This document shows, one piece after another, positions 30,149 through 39,910 of a DNA stretch of 64,000 nucleotides. The DNA is from Pseudomonas brassicacearum subsp. brassicacearum (lineage in GTDB: Bacteria; Pseudomonadota; Gammaproteobacteria; Pseudomonadales; Pseudomonadaceae). Numbering within the stretch: the first letter of the stretch is position 1; every line of letters begins with the position of its first letter. Made by a program: the position numbers and the translations under genes. The stretch is from assembly GCF_008801605.1 (NCBI RefSeq), contig NZ_VZPJ01000013.1, forward strand, positions 62,001 through 126,000, read 5' to 3'. Under the pieces are notes generated by a model, which worked only from the letters and a program-made list of their open reading frames with translations, searched no databases and was not told the origin of the DNA.

Positions 30149-33100
30149 ATGACACGGATCTCGACCCCCATCAGTGATATCCAGGAGCACTACGACGTGA
30201 TCGTCATCGGTTCCGGCTACGGGGGCGGCATTGCTGCCTCACGCCTGTCCCGGGCCGGGCGCAAGGTGTGCCTGCTGGAGCGTGGCCGGGAAATCCAGCC
30301 CGGCGAATACCCCAATACCCTGCTCGCGGCCACCGAGGAACTGCAAGTCCATGACCCGGATGGCCACATCGGTTCGCGCACCGGGCTGTTCGACCTGCAT
30401 GTCAACGCCCAGCAGAACGTGGTGGTCGGTTGTGGCCTGGGCGGCACGTCGCTGATCAATGCCAACGTTTCGCTGGAGCCGGAGCCTGGCGTGTTCGAGG
30501 ACCCGCGCTGGCCCCAGGCGGTCCGTGAGCACCAGGACACGCTGCTCAAGGACGGCTACGCCCGGGCCCGGGAGATGCTCAAGCCCAATTCGTATCCGGC
30601 CTCGGAGCCGAACCTGCCCAAGCTTGACGCGCACAAAAAATCGGCCGATTACCTCAAGCAAGGCGCGCATTTCTACAAGCCGCCGATCAACGTGACTTTC
30701 GACAAGCTGCCCAACAACCTCAACCACGTCGGTGTCGAACAGCTGCCGTGCAATGGTTGTGGCGATTGCGTTTCGGGCTGTAACAACAAGGCCAAGAACA
30801 CCACGCTGATGAACTACCTGCCGGATGCCTGGAACCACGGCGCGGAGATTTTCTGCCAGGCCGAGGTGCGGCACCTGGAGCGCGACGGCAATGGTTGGAT
30901 CGTGCACTTCCAATACCTGGACAGCGGTCGCGAGATGTTCTCGGCGCCGACCCTGTTCGTGCGCGCCGACATCGTGGTGGTGTCTGCCGGCACCCTGGGC
31001 TCCACCGAAATCATGTTGCGCTCGCGGGACAAGGGCCTGTCGATGTCCAGCCAATTGGGCGAGAACATGAGCGGCAACGGCGACATTCTCGGCTTCGGCC
31101 ACAACTGCGACCAGGTCATCAATGGCATCGGCTTCGGTGCCCATTCGGCCAAGGAACTGGAACCGGTGGGGCCATGCATCACCTCGGTCATCGACATGCG
31201 CACCGAGGGTGACTGGCGCAGCCGCATGGTCATCGAGGAAGGTTCTATTCCCGGCGCCCTCGGCCGGGCCATGGTGCCGAGCATGGCGGCGTTTGCCGAA
31301 ATGATCGGCGTGCCCACCGACACCGGCTTCGGCGCCAGCCTCAAGTACAAGGGGCGCGAAGCCGAGAGCTTTTTGCGCGGCCCCTACTACGGCGCGCTGC
31401 ATAACATGCAGACCTATCTGATCATGAGCCATGACAACGGCAAGGGCCGCATGCTGCTCGACAACAAGGACCAGTTGCGCATCGACTGGCCCGGCGTCGG
31501 CGAACAGGAAAACGTCACCCTTGGCAACGAGCGGCTGCACCAGAGCACCAAGGCCCTGGGTGGGATCTGGGTCGAGAACCCGATCTGGACCAAGCTGCTC
31601 AAGCACAGCATCGTCTCGGTCCATCCCCTGGGCGGTTGCGTGATGGGCGAGGATGCGACTCAAGGCGTGGTCAACCACAAGGGCCAGGTGTTTAGTGGCG
31701 CCAGTGGCACCGATGTCTACCCGGGCCTGTACGTGACCGACGGTTCGGTGATCCCGACGTCGTTGGCGGTCAACCCGCTGCTGACCATCTCGGCGGTGAG
31801 CGAGCGCAACGTGGGCCTGCTGGCGGCTGATCGGGGTTGGATCATCGACTACACGCTGCCTTCGGCCCCGCGTAAAGCGGTGGCGGCGCCGACACTTGGC
31901 GTGCAGTTCACCGAAACCATGAAGGGCTATTTTTCCACCGCCTTCACTCAGCCCCAGGGCACCGATCTCAGCCTGTACGAAGCGGCGGCCAAGCGCGGCA
32001 AGACCGACAACTCGCCCATCGAATTCACGCTGACCATCACCGCCGCCGACCTCAACCGGATGATCAAGGAACCGGAACACGCCGCGACCCTGGTGGGCAC
32101 CCTCGACGCACCGTCGCTCTCGTCGCAGCCGCTGGTCGCCAGCAATGGGGTATTCAACCTGTTCGAGCAGTACCAGGAACAGGTTGGCGTGCGGCACATG
32201 AACTACGACATGAAGCTAACCGCCGAAGACGGCAGCGACTATTACTTCAGCGCCTTCAAGACGGTGCCCGAGGATAACGGTGTGCTGAACATCTGGCACG
32301 ACACCAGTACCTTGTACGTCACCCTCTATCGTGGGCCGGACAAGACCGGCGCGGTGATCGGTTCGGGGGTGATGCACATTCTGCCGGCCGACTTCGCCAA
32401 GCAAATGACCACCATGAAAGTGCTCAATGCCCGCAATGAACGTGAACGCGTGGAGGCGCTGGCGCGGTTCGGCAAGTTCTTTGCCGGCATCTTGTGGGAG
32501 AGCTATGGCGGTGTCTTCGCCGGCGACGTCTACTTCAACCCGGACGCGCCGCCCCGGTTGAAACGGCCGTTGGATGCGCCGCCACCGGTGGTGCATTTCT
32601 TCCAGACCGAAGACAACGTCGAGCTGCGCCTGACCCGTTACCAGGCCGGCACCAAAGGTCCGGTGATGTTGGTCCATGGCCTGGGCGTGGGCTCTAATAT
32701 TTTCTCCACCGACACCATCCACACCAACTTGCTGGAATACCTCTGCAAGCACGAATACGACGTCTGGCTGTTGGATTTGCGGGTGAGCATCCTGCTGCCG
32801 GCCAGCAAAAATGAATGGAACGGCGACCAGGTGGCCCAGTACGATTTCAAGGCCGCCATCGAGCAGATCCAGCAGGCGACCCTGGCCAGTGACGTGCAGT
32901 GCGTAGTGCATTGCTACGGTGCGACGACGTTCTTCATGTCGATGCTGGCGGGTTTGCAGGGCGTGCGTTCGGTGGTCTGCTCACAGATCGCCGCCGACAC
33001 GGTGGTCGCCACTGCTACTGGGCTGAAGGCCGGTTTGCATTTGCCGGGGATGCTCGATGCCATCGGCATCAAGTCCCTCACGGCCTACGCCGACACCAAG

Positions 33101-33601
33101 GAAAGCTGGTTCAACAAACTCTACGACAAGGCCCTCAACGGCTATGCCCGGATCGAGGCCCAGGGCTACTGCACCAACCCGGTCTGCCATCGCATCACGT
33201 TCATGTATGCCTCGCTGTACCGCCACGACACCCTCAACGAAACCCTGCACGACAACCTGCATGAATTGTTCGGCGAGTCGAACATCCAGACCTTCGAGCA
33301 CTTGGCGCTGATCGTGCGCAAGGGGCACCTGGTGGACTTCAAGGGCAACGACGTCTACATGCCGCATTTCGATCGGTTGAAATTGCCGATCTGCTTCATC
33401 AGCGGTGCCGACAACCAGTGCTACTTGCCGCAAAGCACCCTCAAGACCTACGAGCGACTGTGCGAGATGCACGGCCCGCAGTTGTTCAGCCGTCACGAGA
33501 TACCGGGTTACGGCCACATCGACTGCATGTTCGGCAAGGATGCGGTGGTGGATGTGTATCCGATCATCCTCGAGCACCTGGAGAAGACGGCGCTCGGTTG
33601 A
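30149..33601 (+). CDS. GMC oxidoreductase fused to an alpha/beta hydrolase
   Basis: A 1150-residue two-enzyme protein. Residues 1-565 form a cholesterol-oxidase-like GMC flavoprotein (FAD motif GSGYGGG at 21-27; active-site region SVHPLGGCVMG and AVNPLLTISAVSERN). A middle domain of about 230 residues (IEFTLTITAADLNRMI ... WHDTSTLYVTLYRG) is of unknown type. Residues 830-1150 form an alpha/beta hydrolase (VMLVHGLGVGSN; acid in FISGADNQCYLP; histidine in IPGYGHIDC). The nucleophile elbow reads VVHCYGATTF, so Cys922 replaces serine. No signal peptide is seen. It heads a three-gene unit with a di-heme cytochrome and a phosphoesterase. Substrate unknown; a sterol-like or lipid alcohol/ester is possible. 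Confidence 0.88.
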   Translation: MTRISTPISDIQEHYDVIVIGSGYGGGIAASRLSRAGRKVCLLERGREIQPGEYPNTLLAATEELQVHDPDGHIGSRTGLFDLHVNAQQNVVVGCGLGGTSLINANVSLEPEPGVFEDPRWPQAVREHQDTLLKDGYARAREMLKPNSYPASEPNLPKLDAHKKSADYLKQGAHFYKPPINVTFDKLPNNLNHVGVEQLPCNGCGDCVSGCNNKAKNTTLMNYLPDAWNHGAEIFCQAEVRHLERDGNGWIVHFQYLDSGREMFSAPTLFVRADIVVVSAGTLGSTEIMLRSRDKGLSMSSQLGENMSGNGDILGFGHNCDQVINGIGFGAHSAKELEPVGPCITSVIDMRTEGDWRSRMVIEEGSIPGALGRAMVPSMAAFAEMIGVPTDTGFGASLKYKGREAESFLRGPYYGALHNMQTYLIMSHDNGKGRMLLDNKDQLRIDWPGVGEQENVTLGNERLHQSTKALGGIWVENPIWTKLLKHSIVSVHPLGGCVMGEDATQGVVNHKGQVFSGASGTDVYPGLYVTDGSVIPTSLAVNPLLTISAVSERNVGLLAADRGWIIDYTLPSAPRKAVAAPTLGVQFTETMKGYFSTAFTQPQGTDLSLYEAAAKRGKTDNSPIEFTLTITAADLNRMIKEPEHAATLVGTLDAPSLSSQPLVASNGVFNLFEQYQEQVGVRHMNYDMKLTAEDGSDYYFSAFKTVPEDNGVLNIWHDTSTLYVTLYRGPDKTGAVIGSGVMHILPADFAKQMTTMKVLNARNERERVEALARFGKFFAGILWESYGGVFAGDVYFNPDAPPRLKRPLDAPPPVVHFFQTEDNVELRLTRYQAGTKGPVMLVHGLGVGSNIFSTDTIHTNLLEYLCKHEYDVWLLDLRVSILLPASKNEWNGDQVAQYDFKAAIEQIQQATLASDVQCVVHCYGATTFFMSMLAGLQGVRSVVCSQIAADTVVATATGLKAGLHLPGMLDAIGIKSLTAYADTKESWFNKLYDKALNGYARIEAQGYCTNPVCHRITFMYASLYRHDTLNETLHDNLHELFGESNIQTFEHLALIVRKGHLVDFKGNDVYMPHFDRLKLPICFISGADNQCYLPQSTLKTYERLCEMHGPQLFSRHEIPGYGHIDCMFGKDAVVDVYPIILEHLEKTALG

Positions 33602-33620
33602 CTCAAGACCGAGTCGACTG

Positions 33621-33697
33621 CATCGCGAGCAAGCTCGCTCCCACAAGGGGGCTATGTACCGCTGATCCAGTGTGGGAGCGAGCTTGCTCGCGATGGC
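33621..33697. repeat. REPIN in the GMC operon
   Basis: Near-perfect inverted REP pair between the oxidoreductase and cytochrome genes, about 27-base spacer. Confidence 0.92.
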
Positions 33698-33747
33698 GAT
33701 CACCAGAGCGCCGCATCTCGTGAGTCAGGAATAAGGAAAAGGATGCC

Positions 33748-35616
33748 ATGAACACTTACATCCGCTGGTTCCAACGCATCATCTGGGTCGGGATCGTCAT
33801 GAACATGTTCTTCGCGATTCCGGCGCTGTTTGCGCCGGCGTTGCTGACGTCCATGCTCGGCCTGCCGCCCGTGTTATCCGATCCCTGGCTGGAAAACGCC
33901 GGCATGTTGCTGGTGGGGATCAGCCTGTTCTACATGCCCTCGGGGTTCAACGCGCCGCGTTTCGTCGTGCATTCGTGGTTGTGCGTGCTGTCGCGGCTGG
34001 TGGCTGTGGTGTTCTGGATCTACCTGATCAACACCAACAACCAGGGCCAGGTGTTCGTGCCGATGTTGATGGGCGACCTGAGCATGTTCCTGATCCTGGG
34101 CGTGCTGCTGTACCTCGGCTGCCCAGCGGCCAATCGCCCGCTGGCCTTGCTCTGCGCCGGCTGGCGGGAATGGCGTGCCGGCTGGGCGCTGCGCTGGCAG
34201 AGCCACGCTTTCAAGGTCGGCACGCTGGTGGTGCTGCTGGTGCTGGGCTTCATCGGCTACCAGACCTGGTACCAGATGATCCGGGAAGTGCCGCAACCGG
34301 ACTTCGCCTCCGATGAAGACCATTACAAATACGCCGCCATTGGCCTCGGCATCGAGGCGCGGATTCCGTACTACCTGTTCGCCGTGCTGCCACAGATGTG
34401 CCCGGAAAAACTGCCCAAGCCGGGCGGCTACGAGGTGTTCGGTTTTCTCTACGAAAACGGCAACGATCTGCCCATTGGCATGGCCAAGCGGCAGCTCGGC
34501 TACCCCACGGTGGAACCGAACTGCGCCCTGTGCCACACCGGTTCCTACCGGGCCAACGCCAGTGACGTAGCGGTTCCGGTCGCCACCGCACCGGCCAATA
34601 CCCTGCAACTGCAAGCCTTCCAGTGGTTTGCCTACGATTGCGCCAGCGACCCGAAATTCACCCCGGATGCTGTCATGGCGGCGATCAACAGCAAGTTCCA
34701 ACTGGGTTTTTTCGAGAAGCTGTACAACCGTTACCTGATCATCCCGATGGCCAAGAGTGCGCTGCTCAAGCAGAAGCAGGCCTACGCCTGGCAGAAGCTG
34801 CGTCCGGCCCAGGGGCCAGGGCGGACCGACACCTTCAATCCGACCAAAATGGTGGTGTTCGGCTTCCCGGATGACTCCACCATCGGCACCGTGGATCTGC
34901 CGCAGGTCTGGAACCAGAAACCGCGCGAGTCCATGTACCTGCATTGGGATGGCAATAACAACAAGATCCACGAACGCAACTACGCAGCGGCGATGGCCGT
35001 GGGGGCGACGCCGCAATCGGTGTTGCCGCCGAGTTTCAATCGCGTGACCAACTGGCTGTTGGGCCACAAGGCACCGGCCTGGCCGTTCGCCCTGGACCAG
35101 GCGAAAGTCGCCCAGGGCAAACCGATCTGGGAGAAAAACTGCGCCGGCTGCCACGATTTTGGCCGCAGCGACACCGGCCAGGTCACCACCAACATCGACC
35201 AGTTGGGCACCGATCCCCATCGCCTGAATTCCTTCACCACCGGCCTGGTGACGGCGTTCCACGGCTTCAAGAAACCGCCATTCGACTTCAACGCCTACCG
35301 CAAGACCCAGAGCTACAGCAACACGCCCACCGACGGCATCTGGCTGCGCGCGCCGTACCTGCACAACGGTTCGGTGCCGACCCTGTGGGATTTGCTGCAA
35401 GCGCCGGAGCAGCGTCCGCAGGTGTTCTACACCGGCTCCGACATCTACGACCCGCAGAAAGTCGGCTTCATCACCAGTGGCGCGCAGATGAAGGCGTCGG
35501 CGGATTTCAAATACGACACCCGTCTGGAAGGCAACCACAACGGCGGCCACCTGTATGGCACGCAGCTGTCGGACGTCGACAAACGGGCCCTGATCGAATT
35601 CATGAAGACCCTGTAG
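33748..35616 (+). CDS. Membrane-anchored di-heme cytochrome c (peroxidase/RoxA-like)
   Basis: A 622-residue protein with about four N-terminal membrane helices (residues 10-180) and a large C-terminal domain that should face the periplasm. Two c-type heme sites are present: CALCH (C259, C262, H263) and CAGCH (C465, C468, H469). The segment after the second heme (TDGIWLRAPYLHNGSVPTLWDLL) is typical of the di-heme cytochrome c peroxidase/MauG/RoxA superfamily. The start is the ATG after AAGGAAAAGG. It is the obvious electron acceptor or oxygen-activating partner of the flavoprotein encoded just upstream. Orientation and role are inferred. Confidence 0.87.
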   Translation: MNTYIRWFQRIIWVGIVMNMFFAIPALFAPALLTSMLGLPPVLSDPWLENAGMLLVGISLFYMPSGFNAPRFVVHSWLCVLSRLVAVVFWIYLINTNNQGQVFVPMLMGDLSMFLILGVLLYLGCPAANRPLALLCAGWREWRAGWALRWQSHAFKVGTLVVLLVLGFIGYQTWYQMIREVPQPDFASDEDHYKYAAIGLGIEARIPYYLFAVLPQMCPEKLPKPGGYEVFGFLYENGNDLPIGMAKRQLGYPTVEPNCALCHTGSYRANASDVAVPVATAPANTLQLQAFQWFAYDCASDPKFTPDAVMAAINSKFQLGFFEKLYNRYLIIPMAKSALLKQKQAYAWQKLRPAQGPGRTDTFNPTKMVVFGFPDDSTIGTVDLPQVWNQKPRESMYLHWDGNNNKIHERNYAAAMAVGATPQSVLPPSFNRVTNWLLGHKAPAWPFALDQAKVAQGKPIWEKNCAGCHDFGRSDTGQVTTNIDQLGTDPHRLNSFTTGLVTAFHGFKKPPFDFNAYRKTQSYSNTPTDGIWLRAPYLHNGSVPTLWDLLQAPEQRPQVFYTGSDIYDPQKVGFITSGAQMKASADFKYDTRLEGNHNGGHLYGTQLSDVDKRALIEFMKTL

Positions 35617-35643
35617 CCCAGGGCATTGCGAAGGAGCGTTCAC

Positions 35644-36888
35644 ATGTCATTACTGCACCATTGGGAACATGAGTTCGACAAGGTCAAGGTCCGCCTGCAC
35701 GGGTTGGTCACGCGGTTGGAAATGTCCTGGAAAAAACTCGTCAACGACCTGGAGCCCGAGGAGTTCCAGGCCATCGTCAAGCTGCTGCAGCGAGGCCACG
35801 ACCAGGCCCAGCATGTCATCGAGCATGGCGACCTGCCGGACGACGAACCGGCCGTGCCGTGGGAGTTGTCCCACGGCTTGTCGATCCTCAAGATCGGCAA
35901 CGCCACGCCCCTGCCGCAAAGCGAGGACGAGTTGCCGACCCGGGTACTCAAGGACGGCACCTTGCTCGGCTGCCGCAAATGGGAGCTGCTGGACCTGTTG
36001 TGGAGCGAGGCGCTGCTCAAGTGGATCGAGAACCTGCGCCACCACGCGCCGTTCGCCACCAACCCGGCGCTGGTGAAAATGGACAGCGACGTGGTGCTGG
36101 CCATCGCTGGCGACTGGGGCACCGGGCCGTTCGACAGTCATGCCCCGGCGGTGGCGGTGGCCAACCAGATGCAACTCGCCCTGGCCGATTTCACCATCCA
36201 TCTGGGCGACGTGTATTACGCCGGCACCCATTCCCAGGAAGACGTCGACATGGTCGGCTGGCCCCAGGGCAAGCATGGCGCGTTTACTCTCAATTCCAAC
36301 CATGAGATGTACAGCGGTGCCCACGGCTATTTCAAGGAACTGTCCAAGCGTTTCCCTGTGCAGCAAGGCACCAGTTACTTTGCCTTGTATAACGACGACT
36401 GGCTGGTGGTCGGCCTCGACAGTGCTTACGCCTCGGACGCCATGAACCTGTACATGGACGGCACCCTCAACACCCAGCAGATCGAGTGGATGAAGACCCT
36501 GCCCAAGCGCAAGAAACTCATGGTGCTCAGTCATCACCAGGGTTTTGATATTTCCGGGCACAACAAGACGGCGCTTTACCAACCGGTGTGCGATGCCTTG
36601 GGGCGCGAGCCGGATTATTGGTATTGGGGGCATCTGCACAACGGTATCTGCTACGCGCCGCAAGGCGGGCTGCATGCGCGCTGCGCCGGGCACGGAGCGA
36701 TTCCCTACGGTACTACCAGCGAGTTGAATGGGCATGCCCGGGTGCTGTGGTCGGAAACGCAGCTGGCGGGAGACGAGGCGTATCCGCAGCGGGTGTTGAA
36801 CGGGTATGTGAAGGTGCGGCTGAAGGGGGAGGAGATTGTCGAGACGTTTTATGGGGAGGATGGCAGTGTGCGGTGGTCTTCCCACTGA
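35644..36888 (+). CDS. Calcineurin-like metallophosphoesterase
   Basis: A 414-residue protein with all metallophosphoesterase blocks in order: GDWGTG (D157), HLGD (H186, D189), SNHE (N219, H220, E221), LSHH (H297, H298) and GHLH (H330, H332). The first glycine of the usual GNHE is serine. About 120 residues precede the catalytic domain, helical and acidic, without a signal peptide. It starts 28 bases after the cytochrome gene, with AAGGAG as ribosome binding site, so the three genes form one unit. The substrate is not evident from sequence. Confidence 0.88.
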   Translation: MSLLHHWEHEFDKVKVRLHGLVTRLEMSWKKLVNDLEPEEFQAIVKLLQRGHDQAQHVIEHGDLPDDEPAVPWELSHGLSILKIGNATPLPQSEDELPTRVLKDGTLLGCRKWELLDLLWSEALLKWIENLRHHAPFATNPALVKMDSDVVLAIAGDWGTGPFDSHAPAVAVANQMQLALADFTIHLGDVYYAGTHSQEDVDMVGWPQGKHGAFTLNSNHEMYSGAHGYFKELSKRFPVQQGTSYFALYNDDWLVVGLDSAYASDAMNLYMDGTLNTQQIEWMKTLPKRKKLMVLSHHQGFDISGHNKTALYQPVCDALGREPDYWYWGHLHNGICYAPQGGLHARCAGHGAIPYGTTSELNGHARVLWSETQLAGDEAYPQRVLNGYVKVRLKGEEIVETFYGEDGSVRWSSH

Positions 36889-36889
36889 A

Positions 36890-36996
36890 GATCGTTCCCA
36901 CGCTCTGCGTGGGAATGCCTCTACGGACGCTCCGCGTTCGCTTTTGGGACGCAGAGCGTCCCGGGCTGCATCCCCACGCAGAGCGTGGGGACGATC
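36890..36996. repeat. Interspersed inverted repeat (GATCGTTCCCACGC family), second copy
   Basis: Same family as at 13788-13898. The arms GATCGTTCCCACGCTCTGCG and complement enclose a central palindrome. It lies between two converging genes and could act as a bidirectional terminator. Confidence 0.9.
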
Positions 36997-37016
36997 ATCA
37001 ACCGAAGCTTTGGATT

Positions 37017-38312
37017 TTAGCCCTGGACCGGAACGCCCTTGAGGTACGGCGCCGGTTCGGCCCCCAGGTTGTTGAGCATGCGCTCGCTGTACCAGTCGAC
37101 GAAGTTCACCACGCCGAACTCATAGGTCTTGGAGTACGGGCCTGGCTGGTAGGCGGTGGAGTTGATGCCGCGCTGGTTTTCTTCTGCCAGGCGACGGTCC
37201 TGGTCGTTGGTGGCGTCCCAGACCTGGCGCATGCGCGCGACGTCGTAGTCCACGCCTTCGACCGCGTCCTTGTGCACCAGCCACTTGGTGGTGACCATGG
37301 TTTCCTGGGCGCTGATCGGCCACACGGTGAACACGATGATGTGGTCGCCCATGCAGTGGTTCCACGAGTGCGGCAAGTGCAGGATGCGCATCGAGCCCAG
37401 GTCCGGGTTCTTGATGCGGCCCATCAGCTTGGCGCAGCCTTGCTTGCCGTCCATGGTCATCGACACGGTGCCCTTGAGCAGCGGCATGCGCACGATGCGG
37501 TTGCGCAGGCCGAAACTGGCGTGGGCGTAAGGGATCTTCTCGGCGTCCCAGGCGGCGGCGGAGGCGGCCACGTGGTCCTTGAACGCCTGGTCGGCGCGTG
37601 GGTCGGTGACGTCGTCCCATTCCAGCAGGGTCTTGAGCAGTTCCGGGTGCGCGCCGCCGCAGTGGTAGCACTCACGGTTGTTTTCCAGCACCAGTTTCCA
37701 GTTGGCTTTTTCCATCAAGGTGGTTTGCACCGCCACCTTGGTGTTCTCCATGTCGTACGGTTCCATGTAATGGTTCAGCGTCGACAGGAAGTCATCGATG
37801 GCCGGCGGGTTCTCGGCCAGGCTGATGAAGATGTAGCCACCAGCGGTCTTCACGTTCACAGGCTTGAGGCCGTACTGCTTCATGTCGAAGTCGGCGCCCA
37901 TCTCGGTGCCAGCGAACAGCAGGCGTCCGTCCAGCTCGTAGGTCCACTGGTGGTAGTGGCAGACCAGTTTGGCGACCTTGCCCTTGTCGCTGGTGCACAG
38001 CCGCGAACCGCGGTGGCGGCAGACGTTATGGAACGCATGCACCACGCCCTCGGCACCACGAATCACGATGATCGGGTTCTTGCCGACTTGCAGGGTCAGG
38101 TAGTTGCCCTTGGCCGGGATTTCGCAGGTCATGCCGGCGATCAACCATTCTTTCTGGAAGATTTCCTGCATATCGATATCAAACAGGCGCTCATCGGAGT
38201 AGAACGGCTGCGGCAGCGAAAAGGTGCGCTCACGCTCTTGCAGCATTTGCGCGGTGGCCTTGCGTGCGGGTTCCAGCGGATCGCCCAGGCTAAGGGTAGT
38301 GGTGACGTCCAT
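37017..38312 (-). CDS. gbcA: Glycine betaine demethylase, Rieske oxygenase subunit
   Basis: A 431-residue ring-hydroxylating-type oxygenase that removes the first methyl group of glycine betaine as formaldehyde, giving dimethylglycine. The Rieske [2Fe-2S] ligands are C98, H100, C118 and H121 (CRHRGSRLCTSDKGKVAKLV then CHYH). The mononuclear iron histidines are H217 and H222 (ECYHCGGAHPEL). It is divergent from its reductase gbcB across a 283-base promoter region that in P. aeruginosa is activated by GbdR. I see no further site there that I can name with certainty. Confidence 0.97.
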   Translation of the reverse strand: MDVTTTLSLGDPLEPARKATAQMLQERERTFSLPQPFYSDERLFDIDMQEIFQKEWLIAGMTCEIPAKGNYLTLQVGKNPIIVIRGAEGVVHAFHNVCRHRGSRLCTSDKGKVAKLVCHYHQWTYELDGRLLFAGTEMGADFDMKQYGLKPVNVKTAGGYIFISLAENPPAIDDFLSTLNHYMEPYDMENTKVAVQTTLMEKANWKLVLENNRECYHCGGAHPELLKTLLEWDDVTDPRADQAFKDHVAASAAAWDAEKIPYAHASFGLRNRIVRMPLLKGTVSMTMDGKQGCAKLMGRIKNPDLGSMRILHLPHSWNHCMGDHIIVFTVWPISAQETMVTTKWLVHKDAVEGVDYDVARMRQVWDATNDQDRRLAEENQRGINSTAYQPGPYSKTYEFGVVNFVDWYSERMLNNLGAEPAPYLKGVPVQG

Positions 38313-38595
38313 CGTTTTATCCTCATGGCCCTCTATGTGGCCGGCGAAAAATGACTAATCGGTTGTGCTACGCAAGGCAGAAAACTTTGTTTATCTGTTG
38401 GGGCGAGTGTGGGGCCGCGCAGGGGCCGAACCTTATCCATGGGCGACATGGCCCAATCTGTTCCCGACGCGCAAGCCCCGGTAGTTGGGGGCTGGTCGCG
38501 ATAAGTATGTGAATGTCGCAGATAGGTAAATGGTCACCCAGGCGCCTGCGCACAATCGCCCTCATGAAGGCCGACAGTCGGCCGTGGAGATCAGC
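38313..38595. promoter_or_regulatory. Divergent gbcA-gbcB promoter region
   Basis: A 283-base gap expected to bind GbdR. Candidate elements include GGCGACATGGCCCAATCTGT near 38440 and two GTCGCG/GTCGCA motifs near 38495-38520, but none forms a clear repeat. No coding frame is supported. Confidence 0.5.
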
Positions 38596-39696
38596 ATGTC
38601 CAATAACTTCCTGAACCCGGTCACGACCCAGACCTGGGCCAATGGCCGACATATCGTACGTTGCGTCAAAGTCATCCAGGAAACCTGGGATGTGCGCACC
38701 TTCTGCTTCATGGCTGACCAGCCGATCCTGTTCTTTTTCAAGCCTGGGCAATTCGTCACCCTGGAGCTGGAAATCGAAGGCCAGCCGGTCATGCGCTCCT
38801 ACACCATCTCCAGCTCGCCGTCGGTGCCCTACAGTTTCTCGGTGACCATCAAGCGCGTACCGGGGGGCAAGGTTTCCAACTGGTTGCACGACACTCTGCA
38901 TGAAGGCCAAGAGCTGGCGGTGCACGGGCCGGTGGGGTTGTTCAACGCCATCGATTTCCCGAGCCCGAAAGTCCTGTACCTGAGCGGTGGCGTGGGGATC
39001 ACGCCATGCATGTCCATGGCGCGCTGGTTCTACGACACCAACGCCAATGTCGACATGACCTTTATCCACAGTGCCCGCTCGCCCAAGGACATCATCTACC
39101 ACCGCGAGCTGGAACACATGGCGTCGCGGATCGACAACTTCAGCTTGCACCTGATCTGCGAAAAACATGGCCTGGGCGAGCCCTGGGCCGGCTATCGCGG
39201 TTATCTGAACCACAAGATGCTGGAATTGATGGTGCCCGACTTCCTCGATCGCGAGGTGTTCTGTTGTGGCCCGACCCCGTACATGACCGCAGTCAAGCGC
39301 CTGCTGGAAGCGGCCGGCTACGACATGAAGCGTTATCACGAGGAATCCTTCGGCGCCACGCCACCGGAAGCCCGCGCCGACGCAGTGGAGCAGGCCGAAC
39401 AGGCCGCCGACGCCCCTGAAGTCGACGCGGCGGACTTGCACCTGGTGGAGTTCACCTCCTCGGGCAAGAGCATCCGCGTGGGACCGGGAGAAACCGTACA
39501 CGCCGCCGCCGCCAAGCTCGGCATGATGATCCCCAAGGCCTGCGGCATGGGCATCTGCGGCACCTGCAAGGTGCTGAAACTGGGCGGGGAAGTGGAAATG
39601 GACCACAACGGCGGGATCACCGAGGACGACGAGGCCGAGGGCTACATCCTGTCGTGCTGCAGCGTGCCGAAGGGGGATGTGCGGATCGAGTTCTGA
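38596..39696 (+). CDS. gbcB: Glycine betaine demethylase, ferredoxin reductase subunit
   Basis: A 366-residue electron-transfer protein for GbcA. The FAD-binding barrel has VMRSYTISSSP, the NAD domain LYLSGGVGITPCMSMARWF, and the C-terminal plant-type ferredoxin domain CGMGICGTCKVLKLGG with a fourth cysteine in LSCCS. It passes electrons from NADH to the Rieske centre. I start it at the ATG of MSNNFLNPV, preceded by GGAGA; a longer frame upstream lacks a ribosome binding site. A single DnaA-box sequence at 39062 lies inside the gene. Confidence 0.96.
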   Translation: MSNNFLNPVTTQTWANGRHIVRCVKVIQETWDVRTFCFMADQPILFFFKPGQFVTLELEIEGQPVMRSYTISSSPSVPYSFSVTIKRVPGGKVSNWLHDTLHEGQELAVHGPVGLFNAIDFPSPKVLYLSGGVGITPCMSMARWFYDTNANVDMTFIHSARSPKDIIYHRELEHMASRIDNFSLHLICEKHGLGEPWAGYRGYLNHKMLELMVPDFLDREVFCCGPTPYMTAVKRLLEAAGYDMKRYHEESFGATPPEARADAVEQAEQAADAPEVDAADLHLVEFTSSGKSIRVGPGETVHAAAAKLGMMIPKACGMGICGTCKVLKLGGEVEMDHNGGITEDDEAEGYILSCCSVPKGDVRIEF

Positions 39697-39742
39697 TCTG
39701 CCCATCCAAGTAGCGGTGAGCACCTCCCGTGGGATTAAGGTC

Positions 39743-39864
39743 TGTGGGAGCAAAGCTTGCTGTGGGAGCAAAGCCCTGTGGGAGCAAGGCTTGCCCGCGA
39801 TGAAAGCGACGCGGTCTCCCATGGGCCGAGCCGTCTGCATCGCGAGCAAGCTTTGCTCCCACAG
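39743..39864. repeat. Compound REP cluster
   Basis: Three REP left halves in a row (two truncated GTGGGAGCAAAGC copies and one full copy), then a full inverted right half. This looks like repeated insertion or template slippage at a REPIN. Confidence 0.85.
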
Positions 39865-39910
39865 TAAGCCTCTTTCACCACGGCGGGCATGACAGGCCGG
39901 GGCGGCTTTC

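Noticed and set aside
30239..32197. 652-residue leftward frame opposite the GMC gene
   Set aside because: Antisense shadow; the other strand carries clear flavoprotein motifs.
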